Positions 53,557-63,707 of a stretch of DNA of 64,000 nt are shown piece after piece. How positions within the stretch are numbered: position 1 is the stretch's first letter; the number at the start of each line of letters is the position of its first letter. Source of the stretch: Prostheceraeus crozeri (lineage: Eukaryota > Platyhelminthes > Polycladida > Euryleptidae); contig CAJQUW010014723.1 in NCBI GenBank assembly GCA_907163375.1, positions 62,001 through 126,000 on the forward strand, in the 5' to 3' direction. The notes beneath the pieces were generated by a model. That model saw nothing but the letters and a program-made list of their open reading frames with translations. It did not search any database and was not told the origin of the DNA. The position numbers were made by a program, and so were the translations under genes.

Positions 53557-56500
53557 ATGGTAAGTTGAAAATTTCTTCACTCATCTCCGTCAAACGTGTG
53601 GTTAATAGCATCTTCCTCAATTTCAGCCATCAACTTCATCACCAACGCCCTCCCTTCTCGAGGAAAGTTTAGAGTCGTTGAGTCAAGGTAGGTTGTAACA
53701 ATACACTGAGACTTGAACAGAGATGATAGAATGATTTCTCTTTCAGGTGATGTGAGTTCCAGCTCAGGACTCTCGCGACAAGGCAACGAGTGGGAATGTG
53801 CCGACTGCGGACATATGTTTACAAGGAAGCACAGTCTCCTTCGACACATCAAACAACGTGTGTGTCAACGCAAAGCGGCATCAATCTCCGGAGGTGAAGT
53901 TGATTCTGACGATGACATCTCCTTTCCTTGCGATTTGTGCCCTCTTTCTTTTGATAGTCACTTTCAGCGATCTTCGCACAGACTTCAACACACGCATGCA
54001 AATGATCACTACACCAACGGTACCTCTACCATCTCCCTCATTAATGTTTCACATAATAATTTAGTACGCGACTACTGCATGGAGTCCAATACTCAAAAAG
54101 TAGATTTTCCTGAGTGGCTCCTTCAAAATTCTAACATTATCGAAGCACTCTTCAACAATTTAGACAATTTTAGAATGAAGGCGCTCATCTACCTTAAACT
54201 AAAATATATTAAGATAGATTTTCAAACGGGTCAAGTCACGGAGAGAATACAGTTTCATGTTCCTTCCTCTTCCGCAACCGAAGTTGTAGACTGCGAGTCT
54301 TGGCTAAATTTTCACATTCAATGTTTAAAATCAAATGTAGATAAATTGAATCAACGCGACAGCGCTCTCATTTTTGATGGTGTGGACTCAGCCATATTCA
54401 AAATTTCACTATTAGAAAGTCATGCAGCTCGAGGTACATTTAAACTACCAAAAACGTTGTATAATAAGAAAGCTGTCATCAATGTCGATTGTAAATCACA
54501 GTGTTTCAAATATGCAGTCCTATCCATCCTTCACTATAATGATATCAACGCGAATCGAAATCATACCTATAGCTATAGACAGTGGGAGGATGAACTAGAC
54601 TTTGAAGGTTGTGATAGTAACAACATGAAAATCAAAGATGTAGAACCGTTCGAAAAACATAATAAGATTAAAATTGTCGTTCACGTGTGGGAGAAGGGGT
54701 TGAAGGGTGCCCGCTATAATTCACGTTCAACTTGTTATGAACGTGTAGTCAACCTCTTATTAGTAAAACAAGATGATAGCGAGGAATGGCACTACTGTGG
54801 TATTCCCAAAATCTCTCGCTTGTACACTCACTTGGGGCACTCTAAAAGAGGTGAACATTTTGTATGCGACCGCTGCATCCGCTCCTTTTGGAGTAAAGAT
54901 AAATTTGAAACTCACTATGAATGGTGCAAGCGAGGTAAATTACAAATGGAACGCATGCCCAAAGATAAAATATTTTCACATAGGGATAATGGTGACGAAT
55001 TAAGTCCCCTGCGTATCATTTACGCAGACATAGAATGCTACATTGATGATATCATCCACAAGCTAGCAGCCATATCCTGCTATGAAGTATGGCATGATCA
55101 CTTTAGGAATAGACAAAACAAAATGCATACTTGGCAAGGTGAAGATTGTATTTCAAAATTTCTAGAATTTCTCGATAAAGCTGCTAAATTTCAACAATCA
55201 TATGATTCCCAATTGCAGCGTAAGTCACTACATATGTCAGATGAAGACAAACAGAAATTTGAAAGTTGCACATCGTGTCCTAAATGTCATAAAACGTTTG
55301 ATGACGATAAAATTAAGAAAGTGCGTGATCATGATCACATCACTGGTAAATTTAGAAACGCACTCTGCTCCAAATGTAACTTTTCACTTAGGTTGAGACG
55401 TCGTGTACTACCCGTCATTTTTCATAACTTTAAGGGCTATGACAGTCATATGCTCATAAAAGGAGGGTTGAGCCAGATGAAATCGTGGCAGTTCAATGTT
55501 ATAGCACAAACGAGAGAAAATTCATGGCAATGACAGCAAAAGTACCAGTAGATAAAACTAAAGAAAATAAGACAGTCTTCTTCGAAATAAAATTTTTAGA
55601 TTCATTTCAATTCATGTCAGCGTCACTAGCTTCTCTCGTTCGTAATCTCAAGTTTCTTCCCCATAGTCAAACTTTGAAGAAACACTATCCAAACTTAACG
55701 GATGAAATAATCACTCGCAAAGGAGTCTTATGCGTATTTTAGCTCAATGTCTAAACTAAATGAAACAACCCTTCCTTCCATTGACAAATTCAAAAACGAT
55801 TTGACGGGTGAAGATTGTCCAGTAGAGGACTATGAACATGCTCAAGAGGCATGGTTAAAATTTAATTGTAAAACGTTTGGCGATTATATGATCGCTTACT
55901 TAGAATTAGACGTCATTTTGCTGGCTGATGTCTTTCAGGAATTTCGACGAGTGGCATTAGAAGAAGACAAATTAGATCCTGTCCACTTTGTCAGTCTACC
56001 AGCCATGTCCTTTAAATCAGCCTTTAAAATGACTGGTGAGACCATTCATCTCTTACAAGACCCGGAGATGTATAATATATTTGAGCGCGGAATACGCGGT
56101 GGTCTCACATTTGTAAATAAACATCATATAAAATCTGAAACAGTAGGTGATGATCATATCCACCTAAAGTACTATGACCAAAATAATTTATATGGCAGTT
56201 CACTGTCTAAACCACTACCTCATTCCGAGTTTAGTTGGTTAAATCAAGATGAGCTTGAGTATTACTCCAACCCTTCAAACATACTGAAGATTCCAGATGA
56301 AGGTGATTGGGGATATTATTTTGAAGTGGATTTGATTTATCCAAATAGCATTAAAAATAAAACTGCTGATTTCCCACTCGCACCTGAATCTGGTGAAGTG
56401 ACTGAAGATATGTTTTCACCATTCATGTCACAATTTCATAATAACTTAATAGAGTGTGGAATGCCAAGGTACAAACCATGCTGCAAACTTTTACTCACCC

Positions 56501-57525
56501 AATATGATAAGAAAAATTATCTCGTACACTTCTGCATATTAAAATTCTATTTAGAAATGGGCATGCTTCTAAAGTCAGTTCACCGCATTATCAAATTTAG
56601 ACAGAAAGCCTTCCTCAAACCCTACATAGATAGTAACAGTCAAAAACGTGCACTCGCCCAAAATAATTTTGAAAAGGATTTTTATAAATATAAGAATAAC
56701 AGTCTATTCGGAAAGACCATGGAGGATGTTAGAAAACGTATGAATTACAAACTAGTCGTTGATGAACAAAAATATCACAAATTGACCTCATCACCTCTTT
56801 TCATTGATAGAGACATCATCGATGAGGATCTTGTAGGTGTTAAAATGATTAAATCAGAAGTTGAGTTGTGCAAACCCATCTATATTGGGCAAGCCGTTTT
56901 AGATTATTCCAAGCTTGAAATGTATCAACTCTTCTACAAAATATTAAAACCATGCCCTCTCGTAAAAGAGGTTCGCTTGCTGGGTGGTGATACAGATAGT
57001 TTCTTTTTAGGAATTACCACTCAAAAAGATTTAAATTTTAATGAAGTAGGCAAGTCATTAGAAAAATATTTCGATACATCTAACTACAATCCCACTCATC
57101 CACTCTATTCCATACAGAATAAAGCCAAACTTGGTTGTTTTAAGGATGAAACAGCAGGAAAGGAAATAGATGAAATGATTCTCCTCCGTCCTAAAATGTA
57201 TTCCATGAAATTAAAAGAATGTGCAGATAGTATTAAGCGTGCTAAAGGTATATCAAAATCCATTGTTCATAAAATGAAACATCGGTCCTATAAGAAGGCC
57301 TATAAAAATAAAACTATAACGTTTGTCAATATGACAATCTTAAAATCTCAAGTTCATACTGTGAAAACGTACACGTTCAAGAAACGAGCACTTTCAGCAT
57401 GGGAGGATAAGAGGTGTTGGATAGGACATAACGTATCTCTTCCACATGGACATCCTGACACAAACATACCTCCACCCAAAAGAATAAAACTCACGCTACC
57501 ACATTCAGGAGATGTATTGACATAA
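53557..57525 (+). pseudogene. Protein-primed DNA polymerase B with N-terminal zinc fingers, broken
   Basis: Replicates the element. Two short GT-AG introns are predicted at the 5' end (53560-53626 and 53688-53746), with the start ATG at the end of the first exon; introns are known in Polinton genes. Then come C2H2/C2HC-type fingers (WECADCGHMF, FPCDLCPLSF, FVCDRCIRSF). Exonuclease motifs are YADIECY, FHNFKGYDSH and YLELDVILLADV. Polymerase motifs are DQNNLYGSSL, KNNSLFGKTM and the catalytic GGDTDS. The motif set and N-terminal extension are those of Polinton PolB. Broken (about two breaks), otherwise well preserved. Confidence 0.95.
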
Positions 57526-57675
57526 TCAACTTTAACTCAGTATTTTGATGTTGCTTTTTGTAGATATACATGGTTGTTTTATGTATCGCATGAGATCGTT
57601 TCTTCCTTGTGAATATATGCCTACAGTCAGCCCATTCCCCCTATATCTGTGAAAAGACTTTTTCATACACATATT

Positions 57676-57689
57676 TTTATTTCAATAAA
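57676..57689. terminator. Back-to-back poly(A) signals
   Basis: TTTATT (57676-57681, minus-strand AATAAA) and AATAAA (57684-57689, plus strand) lie between the converging polymerase and PY-like genes. Confidence 0.65.
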
Positions 57690-57704
57690 CATATCACAAT
57701 GACT

Positions 57705-59253
57705 TCACTTTGTTTTCCGAAACACTAAAGTTACGAGGGATTTAGTATCTTTCACATGGATGCACTCTTGTAAACCATTGGTAATTTTGATAGCAATAGA
57801 GGGTATAGTTTGTTTGACGACGGGATGATAGAAAATAGATTCAAACATCTTCTCGACTATTCCATATGAAGCGTCTTTATCATGAATGAAATCACGTAAA
57901 ATGTATTCTTTTTTCTCGCCAACAGAAATAGGTAAAATCAAATCACTTTGAATGTAAAGGTGCTGTTCATGTTTATCAAGTGTCATTGGTGTTTCTATAC
58001 CAATCGTATGCGCAGCAGCAAACACAGTTTGTAGCATTGAAAAGCCAGAGTTTTTTCAAATTTTTACTCAATTGACATTGAATGTCATCACCCAGTTTCA
58101 GAACAACGCGTTGATTTTCAATTGAAAACGAAATGTGGTGTGTCTTTACATCATATTTACTTTTCATCACATGCTTCAACTTCTGTTGTATAGAAGGATT
58201 TACTACATGAATGAAGCTTTCAACTGTATGATATAGACGCGGCATTATATTGATAGCAACTTTAGATTCTTCATAAGACTGGTAAATTTTCTTGATGCGA
58301 TCGCCATAGATGTCCACCCACCATTCATCATTAACTGAATCAGCTTTAGTGTGATATTCATGAGAAGCATACACCACACCGCTTCCAATAATAGGTGTAT
58401 AATGTCTTACAAAATTACGCAAGGTTGGAGAGAAATAAACTGTAAGTTTGTCATTATATTTCTGAATAACCAACTTATTTTTGTCCGCCATAATTTTCTC
58501 TCCATACTTCTTACCCACAGTCTCATTCCATCGTTTTACTAACTCAATAAGTGATAAAGGTTGAACACCACGCTTTTTCAAAATGATGCGTTCTTCACAT
58601 TCTACAACATCTTCATCAAATATTTTAAATCTATAATGAAATTTGTTGATTCGATTTGAATAAACTTTTCTAACATTTGCAGTAGCAATTGACGTTAGAT
58701 GTAGTCCATGGCCAAAACCGAGATGCGGATAGAATTCATTATCCAACCTCAGTGTAAGACCTTTAGTAAAAGAATGAAAGCGAAGGAACTGTCTCCCACT
58801 CCAATGATAGATAGTAAACTCATAAGCTTTCTGATTTTTATTCTTCATGATGGAAGTATTACCACTGTTGAATGCCTTAATAATTTTCTCATTCCCAAAT
58901 GGCTCATAAGAATCTGATTTTATCTGAATCCATTCATAGTTCCACTTTCCATCTGATGTTAAATTGTATTGGAACTGGAATGCATTATTCATCGTTATTC
59001 CATCATGGGTGCGAGGAGTCAATATCATTTCTTCCAAATCATTCACATTCTGAATATTGCTATCATAGCAAATACTAGAAACGCCAACCTCCCATTCACC
59101 TTCTAAATGTAGTGGGCGATTTAATTCTACTCGATAGTCTGATGGTTTATTTTTGGGAAATTTATTCATAGAAGCATTACTGGGCAAGTAGATTAGAAAC
59201 GAGTCCTTATTTTCACTTTCCATATTATTCACATTGGAAAAATATAATAGCAT
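57705..59253 (-). pseudogene. PY-like protein 1, broken
   Basis: Begins with a short leader, FLIYLPSNASMNKFP, then LHLEGEWEVGVSSICY, the PY-type opening. It continues with RPLHLEGEW-type and VNPSIQQKL-type repeats and ends with EQHLYIQSDLILP and SLVTLVFRK, the usual C-terminal pattern (a Y-x-D-L-I-P segment, then a beta-rich end). Function uncertain, likely a virion or membrane-associated structural protein. Broken (about one break). It stands in tandem with a second PY-like gene, 9 bases away, suggesting duplication. Confidence 0.75.
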
Positions 59254-59262
59254 ACTTTTGCA

Positions 59263-60658
59263 TTAACTCTTCATTCGGAAATGGAGTGTAATACTTGTCA
59301 CAGCATCTTTATGAAAAGGAATCAACGCACCAGCATCGTCATAAATGGCAATATCAATTTGTGGGATGTAGTTTGATTTCAGCTTTGTATAATGCACTTT
59401 CTTGAAAGTATGCTCAGATAAAACACTGCAGCTTTTTGGCTGGTATGGTATCATTGCTAGCAATGGAGCTTCAACATCTCCCACACGTACATCTTCACCA
59501 ATATTGGAATATATCTGAAAATAGTTAATACGACGCGATAGCGACATGTCTGCGCTAGCTTTGGTCACAGTACCACTTTTAAAGATATTTTGATCAAAAC
59601 CCAAAATGTCCATTAGAGTTTTATCCATAATTAGTTCAATACCTTTTCCACTTATAGTGAGAGACAAAGTACCTTCTTTTTCAGAAAATGAAATATGTTG
59701 CTCATTAATCACTTCATTTAAATAATCTACAACCAATTTAACCGAAGTAATGATGCGAGGCATCAACACTCTTGTTTCATGTAAGATACCACCGAAAGGC
59801 TCTACACACTTTCTGTATAAAGATACGGCCCATTCTGTATCAAATTGATTTGGCCTTTCACATGGTAAATGTTGCATATCAGATTTTCCATGAACAGCTG
59901 CAGAACGATGTCGTAAGAACTGATGAAAATCTTTTGAACAAACTAATACTAGATCATCATCATTTAATTTACTTATTGCAATATGATTAGATGATTTGAT
60001 GTAAGTCAATGTTGCCACTTGTTTACCATTAACTCGAAGGAGATAATTAAATTTCTTCAATAATGTTTCAGGAGTCATATTTGTCTTTCTTGGCTTAATC
60101 ACAATCTTCTTCACCAACGTCTTCTCATTTTTTGGAATAAGATCTACATAATAAGCTTCCTCTCGATATATTAACTGTTTATGACCACTTATGTGGTAAT
60201 TAACGTTAAAATTATCATAGCTTGTTAAGGCGCTAGCGAGGTAACCTAAATCATTTCTTAAACTTGGACTTAAACCAACAATCCAATCTTTCTCAACTAC
60301 ATGATGTACATAATTATGATCATCATTGTGCGGAGTAAATTGGACAATATGTTTACACGCTTTATTCAAGAAATCATATATAAACTTTTTATATGATAAG
60401 AGATCTTTCTTTGCCCACTGTGGAATGTATACTCGGCACCCCTTTTCACATTGGTAAGCAGCTGTACGTCTCATATTAATAGTCATCACCTCATGATCAA
60501 AAGTATAGACAGTTGCTATAAACAAGTTGAGTGACACCCACTTCCCAATTTCCATTTAGCTGTTGTGCATGATCAATGGGAGTAGAAAAGAGTGCGGCTC
60601 GATTACTAGCAAATCTCTTTGTAGCCACATTGCTAAGCAAAATATGATAAAACGACAT
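59263..60658 (-). pseudogene. PY-like protein 2, broken
   Basis: Same type as its neighbour: LSNVATKRFASNRAALF leader and LNGNWEVGV opening, then VVEKDWIVGLSPSLRNDLGY, YEEAYYVDL-like segments, and an end with YIPQIDIAIYDDAGALIPF and SITLHFRMK. Broken (about one break). It is divergent from the first PC4-like gene across 35 bp, so the two probably share a promoter region. Confidence 0.72.
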
Positions 60659-60693
60659 TTTTATATTGCTGATCTGCGACTTTGCATAACATC

Positions 60694-61050
60694 ATGAAGA
60701 CTTGGATTTTGGACTCTCTACAATATATCAGAGTTGATCGTGATGGAAACGTACACTTCAAAAATTCTCATGGTCATACATCAAGAGGTATTACATTAAC
60801 ATGGCGACAATTTGTCAACCTCAATGATATCATGAGGGATTTGGAATATTTTGAAACATTAAGATTCATTTCCTTGGGTGATCAAGTTTGGCTTCAACAT
60901 TACAGAAATGAAATTCAAATCTGCCATTCTCATTCCGCAAACTGTTTCTCATTTCGCAAATACAATTGGGAGAAGTATAGAAGATACATACATCGCTCCA
61001 TCATGACATTTATTCGTCGTGAGTTCATCGCCCTACTATGCAAATCTTAA
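60694..61050 (+). CDS. PC4-like protein 1 (putative ssDNA-binding)
   Basis: 118 residues from the ATG at 60694, which lines up with the start of its neighbour (MKTWILDSLQ against MSWKLDSLQ). Two halves of strands plus helix: NVHFKNSHGHTSRGITLTWR then QFVNLNDIMRDL, and WLQHYRNEIQICHSHSANCF then NWEKYRRYIHRSIMTFI. This resembles a doubled PC4/Sub1 unit. PC4 binds single-stranded DNA and aids transcription by RNA polymerase II. Clear homologue of the gene at 1945-2277 in Polinton A. Function by layout only. Confidence 0.6.
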   Translation: MKTWILDSLQYIRVDRDGNVHFKNSHGHTSRGITLTWRQFVNLNDIMRDLEYFETLRFISLGDQVWLQHYRNEIQICHSHSANCFSFRKYNWEKYRRYIHRSIMTFIRREFIALLCKS

Positions 61051-61072
61051 TCAGACATGACTATCACGCACC

Positions 61073-61723
61073 ATGAGTTGGAAATTAGATTCCCTACAAC
61101 GTATTGAAACGGATCATGATCGAAACGTCTATTTTAAAGATTCAGCTGGAAATGTGAGAAGAGAGTTTGCTTTATCTTATCGTCATTTTCAATCTCTACA
61201 TCATATCATGAAGGATTTGAAATACTTCTATATGAAAAGACATTCACGAATTGGAAATCGCATCTGGTTGCGCGTCAACAATCGGCGAATTCAACTCTAT
61301 CATTCCCAACTCCATACTAACTTCACATTTCATCAAGGTAGTTGGGAAAAGTATAAAAGGAAGGTACATCGCTCAATTTACTCATTTTTTCATCATGAAG
61401 CGCCATCGCTACACCATCGTCAACATTCTCCGTCGCTTCAGACTCTACACCAAAATCGATCTCACAACATTACACCAACACCTTCCAAACAGCAAGTATT
61501 ACCCGGGACGACCTCAAATGTTAGTGGTGAAGATGAACAATTCACGAAATCTTCAACTCTTCCCAAATGGGACTGTACAGATTCTCGGCGCCCTTTCTCA
61601 TTCATCGGCGCAGTCAAAGCGCTTAGAGCTACAGAGACTACTACGTCGGATATGGAAGAGGGAGAGGTGTGTGATGTCGAATGTGACTGTGGACAATATG
61701 GTGATCTCTACTCAATTGAGTGA
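61073..61723 (+). CDS. PC4-like protein 2 with extended C-terminus
   Basis: Residues 1 to about 110 match the neighbour: LDSLQRIETDHDRNVYFKDS, RREFALSYRHFQSLHHIMKD, IWLRVNNRRIQLYHSQ and SWEKYKRKVHRSIYSFFHH. After that the open frame runs on for about 105 residues through the TBP-like gene in another frame. That tail is His/Ser/Thr-rich, then acidic (DMEEGEVCDVECDCGQYGD). The tail may be real overlapping coding or a frame that merely stays open. The gene starts 22 bases after its paralogue. Confidence 0.6.
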   Translation: MSWKLDSLQRIETDHDRNVYFKDSAGNVRREFALSYRHFQSLHHIMKDLKYFYMKRHSRIGNRIWLRVNNRRIQLYHSQLHTNFTFHQGSWEKYKRKVHRSIYSFFHHEAPSLHHRQHSPSLQTLHQNRSHNITPTPSKQQVLPGTTSNVSGEDEQFTKSSTLPKWDCTDSRRPFSFIGAVKALRATETTTSDMEEGEVCDVECDCGQYGDLYSIE

Positions 61724-61940
61724 AAGTGTATCATTTTTGAAGATTCGTACCAGCAGTTACAGTTTGTGTTATGAACCCGAACTTTTTCCTGCAGCTCTCA
61801 TTAGTTGTTGGTTGCCTGTGCATGTGGCAATCTTTCATAATAGTAAAGTGATCATTACTGGACTAAAATCTCATGAACAAGCAAATATGATCCTAGACTA
61901 TCTCATTGAGTATGTACGTACCCAGCGGATTGTAAAATAA
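61395..61940 (+). CDS. TATA-binding-protein-like factor
   Basis: 181 residues, whole, from the ATG at 61395; length equals the TBP core. It aligns end to end with TBP. Repeat 1: YTIVNILRRF, KIDLTTLHQHLPNSKYYPGR and NLQLFPNGTVQILGALSHSS, against IVSTVNL, LDL, A-YNPKRF and ALIFSSGKMVCTGAKSEE. Linker: VTVDNMVISTQLSESVSF, against KIQNMVGSCDVKFPI. Repeat 2: CYEPELFPAALI (125-136) and VAIFHNSKVIITGLKS (144-159), against SYEPELFPGLIYRM and LLIFVSGKVVLTGAK. Phe56, Phe131 and Phe147 sit where TBP has DNA-kinking phenylalanines. In TBP the saddle binds the TATA minor groove. The start overlaps the PC4-like gene. That it serves the element's own promoters is inference. Confidence 0.92.
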   Translation: MKRHRYTIVNILRRFRLYTKIDLTTLHQHLPNSKYYPGRPQMLVVKMNNSRNLQLFPNGTVQILGALSHSSAQSKRLELQRLLRRIWKRERCVMSNVTVDNMVISTQLSESVSFLKIRTSSYSLCYEPELFPAALISCWLPVHVAIFHNSKVIITGLKSHEQANMILDYLIEYVRTQRIVK

Positions 61941-61941
61941 A
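61936..61941 (+). terminator. Poly(A) signal overlapping the TBP-like stop
   Basis: AATAAA overlaps the TAA stop at 61938-61940. Confidence 0.6.
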
Positions 61942-61965
61942 AAACAATTTTTCCAAAATGATGTT

Positions 61966-61971
61966 TTTATT
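61966..61971 (-). terminator. Poly(A) signal overlapping the protease stop
   Basis: TTTATT (AATAAA on the minus strand) overlaps the stop of the protease gene, as in Polinton A at 2394-2399. Confidence 0.6.
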
Positions 61972-62428
61972 TCAAATCATGATAGAACTTACAAATCATT
62001 TTTTCATTAGAGGATGGATTACATGAAAAGTTTTGAATAATAGATGCAAATCGAGATACATGTAAACATTTTAAGATGAAGTACAGTACAAAAGCACCAC
62101 ACGTTGATGAAAGTGGATGTTGTAGTATGCGTTCATTTCGCTGATATTGACGCGTATGTTTTCTCAACCACTGCTGTGTTGGTATATTTGGAGGTTGAGC
62201 AAGAGAGTCAAATAGTTCACCACGTCGGTCTTCTCCAATAAAGATCGCTTTCCAATGCTCACCGCCTAAATTCTGTGAATGAGTGTTTAGCACAATAAAG
62301 ATGGGATAGTGATTTACTGCAGGTGGTAAGGTATCGAGTGAATAGACATTATCGAAAGCTTTCAACGTCGCTTCGTCTGCATTACGCTGCACTTTAGTCT
62401 TAATATCGTCAGCAGTCAACCAACTCAT
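61967..62428 (-). CDS. Adenain-like cysteine protease
   Basis: 153 residues, whole. Triad His58 (GGEHWKAIFI), Asp74 (GELFDSLA) and Cys110 (PLSSTCGAFVLYF), the same positions as in Polinton A's copy. Processes virion precursors. Its ATG overlaps the capsid stop by one base (TAATG). Converges on the TBP-like gene with 26 bases between stops. Confidence 0.94.
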   Translation of the reverse strand: MSWLTADDIKTKVQRNADEATLKAFDNVYSLDTLPPAVNHYPIFIVLNTHSQNLGGEHWKAIFIGEDRRGELFDSLAQPPNIPTQQWLRKHTRQYQRNERILQHPLSSTCGAFVLYFILKCLHVSRFASIIQNFSCNPSSNEKMICKFYHDLK

Positions 62429-63705
62429 TAACGATTATACTGAAGAATCACGTCACGATACTTTGTAATTTCAATATTTGAATCGAAGACTGCATAAATT
62501 AATACATTGATCGTCTCAGGTAGTGTTCTTTTGAACGTCAAATCCAAACGAATATTATGAGGCACGTTCGCTTGACGATAGGGTGCACTAATATCGCTGT
62601 CAGCAGTCAAATCAAATGCATAAATAGTATATCCACTCTTAAACTCTTTCATAGTCAGTCCGTTGGTATCATCCGTATTGTAAAAGCCAAAGACATCCAT
62701 AAAATCAACATAACTGCGCATAAATTGATCCGAAGCAAAATCTGGTTTGTAGGGTGGACCAGGATGACTCACACCATTTACACGTAAAGCAATTTCACTT
62801 AACTGATTGTGTTTAAAATTGAAAGGATTCTTCTTTATATTACCATTAAATGCATCATTTTCAACCATTGCAACCATGAGGAGCTTCGGTGCTTCCGATG
62901 GAAAGAGGCCATCTTTCATGAAACTCTTTTGATCTTTCGGAATTGTAAAGGTGAGAAGCTTTGTATGCTGAACGGGGTAAATGACATTTTGGCGGTTAAG
63001 ACCTTCAGCATGTCCTCTAATGACACTTGGATTCGGTACTACTCGACGAATGTAAAGTGCAATATCTTCCACATGAATTCTAAAATTGTCAACTTTAGCA
63101 AATGCATTCAGCGCAAATTCAGGCTTATTCAATGTCAGCTTGAGTCGCATGCTGGTATTACAGAGTAAAAATTTTGACTGTCTAAAGAAGTCTAAATTCA
63201 GCGGACCATATAGCTGACATACTTTACTATCTTTAATCATAGCAGATCGCTTTACAAAGCCACTGTTTGTTTCAACATCAAATTTTCCTGCTTCATCTCT
63301 GTACCATCCCATGGCTTCCATATGACTTTTTTGTGCTGCTGGATGAAACTGTGATACATGATTGAAATATGATTTATAGGGATAATCGCTTTGACCACCT
63401 TCCACCTGCTGCTCTCTAATCGTTAGAGAAACATCGCGAAGTAATGTAGTCAATGGTAAATTGTTCAGCCCAACTTTATGTGTATCGTCAATAGCAGTTC
63501 CATCTGCTTGCTGAATTCTAAACCTCAAATCAACCATCGCATAACTCAAATCTATGTAGTCATCACTACCACCAGGAATAACAAATTCAATGGGGCTAGC
63601 ATTTTCAGCTGTTCGAGGATGATAATCTACAATACTTGAACTAAGAATATCTGTCTGTATGGCTTGTTGATCAAACAAACAAAAACCGGAAGTTTTACAC
63701 TCCAT
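62428..63705 (-). CDS. Major capsid protein (double jelly roll)
   Basis: 425 residues, whole. Starts MECKTSGFCLFDQQAIQTDI. Beta-rich throughout, with PIEFVIPGGSDDYIDLSYAM, TTLLRDVSLTIREQQVEGGQ, FNHVSQFHPAAQKSHMEAMG, GPLNLDFFRQSKFLLCNTSM, NGLTMKEFKSGYTIYAFDLT and INVLIYAVFDSNIEI. These are the landmarks of Polinton/adintovirus major capsid proteins, which form hexon-like trimers. It lies between the minor capsid gene (2 bases upstream) and the protease gene. Confidence 0.95.
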   Translation of the reverse strand: MECKTSGFCLFDQQAIQTDILSSSIVDYHPRTAENASPIEFVIPGGSDDYIDLSYAMVDLRFRIQQADGTAIDDTHKVGLNNLPLTTLLRDVSLTIREQQVEGGQSDYPYKSYFNHVSQFHPAAQKSHMEAMGWYRDEAGKFDVETNSGFVKRSAMIKDSKVCQLYGPLNLDFFRQSKFLLCNTSMRLKLTLNKPEFALNAFAKVDNFRIHVEDIALYIRRVVPNPSVIRGHAEGLNRQNVIYPVQHTKLLTFTIPKDQKSFMKDGLFPSEAPKLLMVAMVENDAFNGNIKKNPFNFKHNQLSEIALRVNGVSHPGPPYKPDFASDQFMRSYVDFMDVFGFYNTDDTNGLTMKEFKSGYTIYAFDLTADSDISAPYRQANVPHNIRLDLTFKRTLPETINVLIYAVFDSNIEITKYRDVILQYNR

Positions 63706-63707
63706 GA

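Noticed and set aside
53577-53852. 91-codon minus-strand frame over the polymerase start
   Set aside because: Antisense shadow across the polB exons and introns; no homology.
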